The translations under genes were made by a program, and so were the position numbers. A model generated the notes under the pieces. It saw nothing but the letters and a program-made list of their open reading frames with translations. It ran no database searches and was not told the origin of the DNA. A DNA stretch of 64,000 nt. Origin: Campanula takesimana (Eukaryota; Streptophyta; Magnoliopsida; Asterales; Campanulaceae). Location: assembly GCA_026119855.1 (NCBI GenBank), contig JAOWBW010000181.1:1178001-1242000 (forward strand), written 5' to 3'. The stretch's first letter is position 1, and every line of letters begins with the position of its first letter. Of this stretch, positions 56,301 through 64,000 are shown piece after piece.

Positions 56301-56620
56301 GCTTATATAATGGTATAATATAAAAGACAATGGACCAGATATACCTCATCAACTTCCTGTGAGAGGATAACCACGCTCTGTTTTAGGATTGCCCTCAATC
56401 TTTCCTTATTGTTATCTGAAAGCCCAGCTCCTACAGCATCACAAAATGGGGAACCAGTGTGATCACGCTTGCACACATCAGGATTATTGGATGAACAAGG
56501 TAAATGATCCTCGCTTTGCGAAAGTAACTCTGCTACTTCTCGTGCATAGAATCCAAAGTAATCTGGTCCCATTGAATTCTGTTCAGATGGCGAATCCATG
56601 TCCTCGGCAGCTTCTGACAT
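53339..56620 (-). CDS. GATA-like zinc finger plus NET domain protein
   Basis: Seven coding exons (56620-56345, 55253-55059, 54977-54873, 54479-54399, 54224-54166, 53853-53703, 53428-53339) join in frame to 318 aa. Residues 138-163 form C-X2-C-X18-C-X2-C with GPKGSKFLCNAC, the exact loop length and right-hand signature of plant GATA fingers, but without the usual Trp. The finger is split by an intron. Residues about 239-310 are a NET domain (MTDVEKHQLGRLIKNLPPEN, then NTTLWRLYYYVQAFENAKKL) like the ET region of BET proteins; no bromodomain is present. A nuclear, chromatin-linked adaptor role is inferred. MITEs occupy introns at 53482-53670, 53922-54110, 54657-54770 and 55797-56105. The start at 56620 follows an acceptor, so the 5' UTR is spliced. 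Confidence 0.85.
53482..54110. mobile_element. Two related Stowaway-type MITEs in NET-gene introns
   Basis: 53482-53670 and 53922-54110 share CCTC[TC]GTCCC[AG]TAATAAAT at one end and ACGGAGGGAG or ATGGAGGGAG at the other, and interior TGTCAACGTTT. They sit in two different introns of the same gene, on either side of the exon 53703-53853. Confidence 0.7.
54657..54770. mobile_element. Short Stowaway-type MITE
   Basis: CTCCGTCCCAATATGAATGTC and, inverted, GGACATTCATTTTGGAACGGAGG. Confidence 0.65.
55797..56105. mobile_element. Stowaway-type MITE with internal repeats
   Basis: CTCCCTCCGTCCCGGTAGAAG with GCTTCACC and its inverse bound the element. AGTGGGTATGACAAGTGGG-type units recur three times inside, about 50-60 bp apart. 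It lies in intron 1 of the NET-domain coding region. Confidence 0.75.
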
Positions 56621-58064
56621 GACAGAATATACGATCTGCACTGCAAGCACTCATGTAATTAATCTGTAATGAGAGACACCGAAACACATTTATTGAATGA
56701 ATTTATAGGGTTTTAAAAAAAAAAAAACCAAACCCTGGTTACAAAAAGAATTTATGTAAGCTAATCCAATTTCATTTTTCTTGAATAGAACATTCAACAA
56801 ATTAAGAAAATACATGAAGAAATCAAGCAGCTACATAAAAAGGAAAATCCCACTAAAGGATTAATTTGAAAAATGTAACCCGTGACTTCACCAACAACTA
56901 AACAAAATTACTAGTTGTATTAGTAAAACGACAGACAATTTTGCAGAAACTAATTAGTTTGATTGCACTCGGAAAAGATGGTTAGTAAACAAAAAAAGTC
57001 TAAGCCCTTGTGGAACAGATATCGTAACTAATTGTCTGCAATTAGTAGAGGAATGGAAGTGAATCTCCAAATCCAGAGTTTTTAATTAGTTTGATCGCAT
57101 GAAGGGCACTTTGCAGGCACTATAATTGCATAAGATTGCTTAACAAGGTGCTCCACTAAAACAAGAAATAGGATTGGATCTTTTATAAATCTTTGGACGA
57201 AAATTGGACTGGAGTCTACTAACATAGTTTTTAAAGGGAAGATTAGAACGAACTCCTAAAGAAACGAGTATGGCAAAGTTATACACATTGAAAAAGTGCT
57301 ACATTGGAGTGGGACTCAGTGAATTTGCAAAAGCCTACAGAAATTTTCCTTGCATTTATAATGTTTATGCAAGAAGACGTCCAATTTTTCTAAGACGCAG
57401 TACTCAATTGGACCTTCTCTTTTTTGAAAAAAAAAAAAAAACAAACACATTGCTGTTGTTTATTTGTAAAAAGTTCAAAATACTAAAGTATCCTTCACAA
57501 CTTTGAATAACTTTTCTGTTTCTAAAGAGAAAATTGGCTTTTTGTATTACTTTGCTCCCTATGCCCTATACAGGTTCTATCGGAGATAAAGTAGATTTAT
57601 GCATCTTCAGCACTAACTAGATGTCAATATTTTGGTTTATTTCAATTCCCCTCAGTTATCACTATCATCTAGTAGATTTCAAATTTTGTGATCACGAAAA
57701 ACCTTGTTTTCTTAAACCCCAGTTTTGTTTAGTGTGCCACCTCCCGCCCCCCCAAATTATCACAATTTTCTGGCTTTGACGCTGACAAGGTAGACTACAT
57801 AAAACTGTGCGGAAAAAAAAAACTCATTAGCCACTTTTCTACACTTCAATTACTGCTTCCTCACCTACACGTCCCTCAATTCATGTCTTCCACTCGACAA
57901 AGTTGCAATGTATTGATCGAGTATTTGCCCATTTACCACCCACTACCGAACTTAAGAAATACCGATGCCAGAATGATTTGCTCTAAAAGCTTGACTTAAA
58001 CTACCATTAGAAGCTTGATCATGCAGATAGTACACATGATGAGAAAAGCATGACTAATTACATA

Positions 58065-58300
58065 CTCCCTCCGTCCCAAAACAAAGTACACATTTCATTT
58101 TGGGAACGGGAATTAAAGAAAGATGTTGGAAAAGTAGGTGGTGTGAGTGGGAAGAAGAGAGAAAGTGGGGAAGTGGATAGTTGTTGTGAGTGGGAAGGGG
58201 AGAGAAAGTGGAGCATGTATTTTCCTTTTTGTGAAAATGAAACTTTCCAATGAGACGCCCAAAATGACAAAATGGGTACTTTGTTTTGGGATGGAGGGAG
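58065..58300. mobile_element. Stowaway-type MITE in the NET-gene 5' intron
   Basis: CTCCCTCCGTCCCAAAACAA and, inverted, TTGTTTTGGGATGGAGGGAG, with GTGAGTGGGAAG repeated inside. Confidence 0.8.
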
Positions 58301-58308
58301 TTTACAGA

Positions 58309-58590
58309 AACGAGCAAGGAGAACGTTTGGCTGCAAAGGGTGTGGAAGAGTTATACAAGAACATCAGTTGCAAGCTGTGGGGTGACAGTCAGAGTGCTAT
58401 ACGTACAGCGAAAAATTATGCGTTTCATTTGAAGACCAAAAACATTTAGTTGCGGTAACACTTCATTTGTTCTTTGAAGATGGCAAACTGAATTTTTTAA
58501 AGATAGATGTGAGCAAAAATTGCTGATATGTTGACCAAGGTAGCTGATGGACTAAAGTTGAGTATGTACTCAAGTAACCATGAAGGTGAA
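58309..58590 (+). pseudogene. Copia-type RNase H remnant
   Basis: One frame reads LWGDSQSAIRTAKNYAFHLK, then after a stop the frame carries HFI and, further on, ADMLTKVADGLKLSMYSS. These are the conserved C-terminal RNase H segments of copia polyproteins (DNQSAI, TKHI, ADMLTK). Stops and shifts break it, and no LTRs were found nearby. Confidence 0.7.
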
Positions 58591-59314
58591 AGGATGATTG
58601 GGTGTTTTGGTATTATATTGTCGGATTACGTTGGTTGAATTAATGTAGCTAGTTCCTTGGATGAATAGGATCGATTATGCTACTGAAGCTTAGAAATTGG
58701 TGTCTCGTATTGGAAAAGAGTTGGTTTAATAATATCCTTGGAAGATTAGGATTAAGCAAACCCTTATAAGAGCTTCTAATTTTATCTTTAGACACACCAA
58801 AAATCAAAGTTCACATGTTTGACTCAGAAATGGAAGCGAAAGAGTTAATAATTCTTTCTAGAGTTAGATTGTACTTGAAATGAATTTGTGAGACTAACAC
58901 TTGTGAGAGTGATTTTAGCATTGTGTTACGATCAAGGGTACGAGGCCAATTGGGGGTGACTGTTAGAGGTAATCTTATTTCAATTAGTGCCACATGTTTA
59001 AGAGGATGCATTCTCGTATTGATTAGTAAGGTTCTGTCTAGAGGTGGCAATTTCTAACCAATGTGTATACCCATTGAGATTTTATCGTGTTTAAAACAAG
59101 TGTACATTGCATCATCATGAACAATAGATTAAAGCATGATATTAATAATGGATAACACCCATTGGGTAACCGAAACACCCATTTTGCCACACTAGTTACA
59201 TTTTCCTTTTGTTTAGTACAAAACGGGTTGTTATAGGCCGAGTTAGTAGTTAGACGAGTTTGTGATTACCAGTCCATTTCCTTTGTTAGCAACGTTAAAA
59301 TCAGAAGGCTACCC

Positions 59315-59317
<3 letters not shown>

Positions 59318-59346
<29 letters not shown>
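59318..59346. repeat. (CT)n microsatellite
   Basis: About 14 CT units in the NET-gene 5' intron. Confidence 0.9.
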
Positions 59347-59349
<3 letters not shown>

Positions 59350-59528
59350 ATAAACTGATTTCTCTCTTCCCTCATCTATCTTCTCTAATTCTCAACCAAT
59401 TTCTGGCTTACTACTCGATTTGTTAATCTAAAATTGGATCAATCGTAGAAATCATAACAAATTGTAATAAGGCATCGATAAAATTGAATCAAGGGGGCTG
59501 ATCATTAAAAAGAACATAGGTCAAAATA

Positions 59529-60614
59529 GGGCAAATTGCAATTTAGTTACCTGAGTTTTACACAATGTTTCAATTGGTTCCTGAATCCGTTTTTCAGCAA
59601 ATTGGTTGCTCCAGTTTGTCATTTAGTTGCAATGTGGTATAAAAATGGATGGATCGTTTAAAAACTAACAAAAGTGGATGAAAAACCTAACGAGCTTCTT
59701 TCAAAATTGCAATGGTTAACCCTACAATTTAAATTTTCCCATTTCACCCCCTAACTCCTAACGAATGTTTAAAAACTAACATAATTTGCATGCATATGTC
59801 CAAAGATTAGTGTTTCAGTCATTTTCATTTTATTTATTACATCAAAATTATAAAAATTATGATATCTATCATAAAAATAATAATTTTATTTAACTTATGA
59901 CAAATACATATCATTCATAAAAATACTAATTTTATTTAACTAAAATTATAAAATATGATATCCAGAGCGGAACAGTGTTTTGGCCCGTCGAAAAACAAAG
60001 GAAACCACCAAAAATGGCGATCTCTCCACCCACGTTCCTTCTCCCCCTTCTCGCGACCACTGTTTTCTCTCTGCTCCATCCAAGTGGGTTTGGTAGTGCT
60101 TGCCTTCATGATCTCTTTGTCATTTCTAATCAAAAAATTGATGGCTGGAGAAACGTTTTTGCACAAGAAATTGTGGCTTGTCGGCGCAATTTTTGTCAAT
60201 TTACTGTTTCCGGACAATGCATAATATACTTAAGAAAATGCCCATTGTTTTTTAAGTGAGAGCGAGAAGATTTTTTTTTATTTTTTTTTTTATTATTATT
60301 ATTATTATTTTGCTCAAGTTTTTCTGAAACAAACAATTAGAATTTGTAGGTTTATTAATTAATGTCTTTAGATGTTACAAATTTTTTATTATGGGGTAAA
60401 AATGTGAATAAGTTGAGTTGGAGGGTGCACTTTGCAATTATAAAAGAAACTTGTTAGATTTTCCATCCATTTCATTAAAAAACTAACAATCCATCCATTT
60501 TTATACCACATTGCAACTAAATGACAAACTGGAGTAACCAATTTGCTGAAAAACGGATTCAGGAACCAATTGAAACATCGTGTAAAACTCAGGTAACTAA
60601 ATTGCAATTTGCCC
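59529..60614. mobile_element. Long-TIR MULE in the NET-gene 5' intron
   Basis: Begins GGGCAAATTGCAATTTAGTT and ends with the inverse. The arms match over about 190 bp (CCAATTTGCTGAAAAACGGA and its inverse). A perfect 9-bp duplication GTCAAAATA lies at 59520-59528 and 60615-60623. The 700-bp interior holds an 81-codon frame at 60014 and no transposase. Confidence 0.88.
60014..60259 (+). CDS. Small ORF in the MULE, possible secreted peptide fragment
   Basis: An 81-residue frame from the ATG at 60014 to the stop at 60257-60259; the frame is also open upstream to 59975. It starts MAISPPTFLLPLLATTVFSL, which looks like a signal peptide, and the remainder holds several cysteines (CRRNFCQ, GQC, RKC). 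It could be a captured fragment of a host gene for a secreted protein, or chance. No homologue is recognised and another frame is open across the same DNA. Confidence 0.3.
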   Translation: MAISPPTFLLPLLATTVFSLLHPSGFGSACLHDLFVISNQKIDGWRNVFAQEIVACRRNFCQFTVSGQCIIYLRKCPLFFK

Positions 60615-61025
60615 GTCAAAATAACCCAAGCTAGGCAAATCTTTGTGTTCTGATCTGCTTGTTTCCTTGGTTTGATTTTCTTCCGATTATTGTTCATCAT
60701 TATCTGTGTTCTTCTTACATCTCCCATTTAGTAACACCAAGTACAGCTATTCAAAATCTCTAAGTATATGGCAATATATTAAAGAACCAACTTAATAAAA
60801 TCCCGCAGCAATCTATATATTCATTGTTACATAACAATAACGAAAAACACAAAAAAACGCAAATTGCCTAATGTTAACATTTCACACATACATATAGATT
60901 GATACAGAACAGAACATAATCAAAAACCCTAGTCCAAATCAAACTAAGATTGATTCACACGGAGCTTATGAAAGAACAATACTTATATCAGTAGACTAAC
61001 GAAAACGATGAAAATGAAAACTAAC

Positions 61026-61110
61026 CTTTCGATAACGAGTTGTCGATCTTTCTCTCTAGGGTTTCAATTATTCGCGCCCTCGAGCTTCATTTTGAAGACA
61101 AATAGAATGA
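61026..61110 (-). promoter_or_regulatory. Probable 5' UTR exon of the NET-domain gene
   Basis: On the minus strand, sequence containing ATTGAAACCCTAGAGAGAAA ends TATCGAAAG followed by a good donor, GTTAGT, at 61025. The next good acceptor before the coding start is the TGCAG near 56638-56642. That gives a 5' intron of about 4.4 kb. A short upstream frame (ATGAAGCTCGAGGGCG, 8 codons) lies in this exon. The 5' end is not defined. Confidence 0.5.
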
Positions 61111-61539
61111 AATATTATCTGCAGCTAAATTTGTCACAATCTCAATAATCGCATACACGTACGAGAAATGGGAACTGCGTGTTTAGAAAATCGCCGGCCG
61201 GAGAAGAGGGGTTTATGAGCTTTACTTGAACGGCGGTTGAATTTGAACTGCAGTCTGCACGTCAGAATGTGTCGTCAAATAAAACGTCCGCTTAAATTTT
61301 TTTCCGCCGTACAGAGATGATTCGCTTTCAGAATTCAATTATGGGCAACTCCCATTTAGTCCCTCATTAGAATCTAAATTACCACCTAGTCCAAGGTATT
61401 TTCAATATTACCACCTAGTCCAAGGGATATTAAAAGGGCATTAATGCCCTTACTAAATGACTGGAAATTACATGATTACCCCTCCCTCCTCAACCTTTCA
61501 CCTTCTCACCGGTCAACAACTTTGACCGACCGACCACCA

Positions 61540-61800
61540 CCTCCGGCAACCTTTTTCCGGCCACCTTTTTCCGGCAACTTTTCCGGCAATATTTTCCGGC
61601 CACATTTTTCCGGTAACTTTTCCGGCAACATTTTCCGGCCACCGTCTCCGGCGACCTTTTCCGGCAAAATTTCCCGGCCACCATTTCCGTCCACCGTTTT
61701 CCGGTGACCACCTCCGACCACCATTTTCCGGCGACCATATTCCGGCCACCATTTCCGGTGACCACCTCCGGCGACCATTTTCCGGCCACCATTTCCGGCG
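61540..61800. repeat. CCGGC-rich degenerate tandem repeat
   Basis: Words such as TTTTCCGGCAAC and CATTTTCCGGCCACC recur every 15-30 bp. Confidence 0.85.
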
Positions 61801-61805
61801 ACCAA

Positions 61806-62460
61806 ACAACTGTGAACTAATCAGTAAGTTCACAGTTGTTTAAGAACAAGTTCACAGTTGTTCTAAAACAAGTTTACAATTATTCCAAGAACAAATTCAA
61901 ACATTAAAAAAAATATATATATTTTTTTCAAGAACAAGTTCATAGTTGTATGTTCGCAATTGTAAGTTTGCAATTGTAAGTTCGCAATTATTTCAAAAAT
62001 AAGTTTGCAATTGTAAGTTCGCACTTGTTCCAAGAACAAATTCACATTTATAAAAAAAAAAAATTACTATTTGTTTAAAAGAAAAAGTTCACAGTTGTAA
62101 GTTCGCAATTGTAAGTTCGCAGTTGTAAGTTCGCACTTGTTCCAAGAACAAGTTCGCACTTGTTCCAAGAACAAGTTCGTACTTGTTCCAAAATCAAGTT
62201 CGCAATTGTAAGTTCGCAAATGTAAGTTCGCAATTGTTTCTATAACAAGTTCGCAATTGTAAGTTCGCACTTATTCTAACAAGTTCACAGTTGTAAGTTC
62301 ACAATTGTAAGTTCGCAAATGTAAGCTCGCAATTGTAAGTTCGTAATTGTTCCAATAACAAGTTCACACTTTTTCCAAAAACAAGTTCGCACACTTGTTC
62401 CAAGAACAGCTTCACAGATGTTCTAACAACAAGTTCACAGTTATTCCCAAAACAACTTCC
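61806..62460. repeat. Minisatellite of AAGTTCGCAATTGT units
   Basis: Interspersed copies of GTAAGTTCGCAATTGT (about 14 bp) and CAAGTTCGCACTTGTTCCAAG (about 22 bp), both near-palindromic around AATTG or ACTTGT. Confidence 0.85.
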
Positions 62461-62824
62461 TCTTTTTTTGAAAAAAAATTGCAGAATAGTGAATATTCCC
62501 AATACTATTACATGTTAATATCTTTTGAGTTGTGTAAAAGTAATCAATCAGCTATTTTTGAACTAATTAATGTAGAATATCATTAAATGACAATCATTAT
62601 TCAACCATAAGAATCAAATTTAATTTTACAATATATCAAACTTGTCCAAAAGTCATCTAATCAAAAGAATAGCCAAATTTGAAATTCAACCACTTTACAA
62701 ATACCAGAAACCTTAACAATACAATCAACAAATTCACAGTTGTACTCTCATTTCCCAAACAACAACCACAACAAAAAAAAAAAAAAAAAAAAAACAACAA
62801 CAACAACAAACAAACCGACTTTGA

Positions 62825-63700
62825 GGGAAGTCGCCGGAGCTAGCGGTGACCGAAGAAAGAGTGGGGGAGGGGTGACCGGTGACAGAGAAGGAGTTGCAGG
62901 TTCGTCATTGAGAGAGAGAGAGAGAGGTGATGGCTAGATCTGTAATTGCCGGAGGTGGGGAGGGGTGAACGGAGATGGTGTAGGGGTGGCCGGTGACGGA
63001 GAAGGAGCTGCAGGGTCGCCGGGGTTAGGGGAGGGATGGGGTCGCCGGAGTTGGCCAGCGATGGTGAGATGGCTGGGCGATTTGGTTGAATCTGAACAGT
63101 TGGCCGGCTGGAGCTTGTTGGGTTGAGAGGGTGAGGGACGCATTTGGGTCGGGGAGGGAGGGTCGCCGAGGTTAGGTAGAATGTCGCCGGAGATAGGGGT
63201 AGCGATTTTTTTGAGTTTTTTCCAGTTCGGCCGTCGGCCATATCTCCGGCACCGGACATATTTTTGAAGATCCCAGCGGTGAAAAGGTGCGGATTGGTGA
63301 TTCGCAAGTACTCCAAAAATTTGAAGACGATCCAACGGTTAAATCATCGGGAATCGCGTTTTTACAGTCTGAATTCTGGAGGTGCAGTTTTTTGTTTTTG
63401 ATTCGGATTTTGGCATCTTGGCCGGAATTTTTCGACGGTTGTTGGATCGTGGTTGTCGCCTAGAACTCCTCTAGGTTCAGCCATGGCTAAGGAGGGCGTT
63501 GGTACTGGGAGAAGGTCGCCGGAGATAGGGGAGATGAGGGGTCGCCGAAGGTGGGGGATGGAGGAGAGTGAAAACGCAGTGTGATTGTCGCCGGGGTTCG
63601 GAAATCGAGGGGAAAGGTCACCGGAGGTGAAGAGGAAGGGTCGCCGGCGATGGGGAAGGGAAAGGTCGCCGGAGGTGGCCGGATGGGGTCGCCGGAGGTG
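62825..63700. repeat. GTCGCCGGAG-rich captured or repeat region
   Basis: GGTCGCCGGAGGTGG-type words recur on the plus strand. The segment 63190-63480 is less repetitive (TCTCCGGCACCGGACATATT) and could be captured host DNA. The CCGG words are the reverse complement of the 61540-61800 theme. Confidence 0.6.
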
Positions 63701-64000
63701 GGGATGGAGAAGAGAGAGAAAGCAGTGAAAGAAAGTAGAGAGAGAACGCAATTTGCGTCTGAATGTGAGGAGAGGGGAGGGGTTTCTGTTTTAATTGAAA
63801 ATAAGGGGTAATTTCGGGATTCTATAATTTTAATGGACTATATGGGAATATTCAAAATGTGCGTGGACTACATGGTAATATTGAAAATGTGCGTGGACTA
63901 GGTGGTAATTTAGCTTAGAATGGGGGACCCTACGGTAATTTTCTCTTCAATTATTTACCGAGGAGTGGTAATATTAACACCCCCTTATGATTTTACCAAA

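Larger units (their letters stand above)
61343..63945. mobile_element. Large MULE upstream of the NET-domain gene
   Basis: Left end GGGCAACTCCCATTTAGTCC and right end (inverted) GAGAAAATTACCGTAGGGTC. The inner arms share CTAAATTACCACCTAGTCCA in inverted orientation. A perfect 9-bp duplication TTCAATTAT lies at 61334-61342 and 63946-63954. The interior is mostly tandem-repeat DNA (61540-61800, 61806-62460, 62820-63700). No transposase was found; the long frames seen across the repeats are low-complexity artefacts. Confidence 0.85.

Noticed and set aside
57270..57506. 78-codon frame starting MAKLYTLKKCYIGVG
   Set aside because: No family recognised, ends in an A-run, lies in an AT-rich intron, and no splice logic connects it.
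61490..61833. Three overlapping minus-strand frames rich in VAGKW and GGRKM words
   Set aside because: They are translations of the CCGG tandem repeat in all frames, with no independent sign of coding.
62840..63751. Long Pro/Ser/His-rich minus-strand frames
   Set aside because: Low-complexity products of GTCGCCGG repeats inside a MULE; no domain is visible.
1..64000. tRNA, rRNA, CRISPR arrays or bacterial-type operons
   Set aside because: Nothing in the window resembles these. All gene structure is eukaryotic with spliceosomal introns.

Overview
The window is nuclear DNA of a flowering plant, probably a eudicot. It has multi-exon genes with GT-AG introns, AT-rich introns, many Stowaway-type MITEs, and plant lineages of LTR retrotransposons, hAT elements, MULEs and a Helitron. 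The species cannot be fixed from the sequence. Caryophyllales-like repeat content is only an impression.

Five host genes could be rebuilt exon by exon, and in each the summed exons keep an open frame. They are: a P-class PPR protein with an organelle-like N-terminus (2500-9772, +, 13 exons, 446 aa); an ESF2/ABT1-type pre-rRNA processing factor with an RRM (15503-19127, +, 7 exons, 258 aa); a CYP724A-type brassinosteroid cytochrome P450 (22543-25511, -, 9 exons, 471 aa); a class I SAM methyltransferase-like protein (51863-52802, +, 2 exons, 282 aa); and a protein joining a plant-spaced GATA-like zinc finger to a NET domain (53339-56620, -, 7 coding exons, 318 aa, with a probable 5' UTR exon near 61 kb). 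A sixth gene enters at the left edge (2-313). The genes do not form a functional cluster.

Most of the rest is mobile DNA, often with exact target duplications. At 11.7-14.8 kb three hAT-type elements are nested, each with its own perfect 8-bp duplication. At 19.8-22.4 kb a long-TIR MULE (9-bp duplication) carries another hAT element (8-bp duplication). At 25.9-29.0 kb lie two sibling MULE-like elements (9-bp duplications) and a small foldback element carrying telomere-type TTTAGGG units. At 30.9-42.4 kb is a young, nearly intact Tat-lineage Ty3 retrotransposon. It has gag-protease, RT/RNase H/integrase, a higher-order tandem array, and an antisense three-exon gene predicted to encode 895 aa. 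A 304-bp direct repeat with one mismatch flanks it, in place of a normal 5-bp target duplication. At 43.3-47.5 kb is a minus-strand non-autonomous LTR element with a tandemly duplicated end. At 48.6-50.7 kb are a truncated Helitron helicase and a captured aspartokinase exon. Two more MULEs (59.5-60.6 and 61.3-63.9 kb, 9-bp duplications) sit in the first intron and upstream of the NET-domain gene.

No tRNA, rRNA or CRISPR array was seen. The least conventional structures are the repeat-flanked retrotransposon with its antisense gene, the sibling MULEs with palindrome-preserving differences at their ends, the telomere-repeat foldback element, and the GATA-like plus NET protein.
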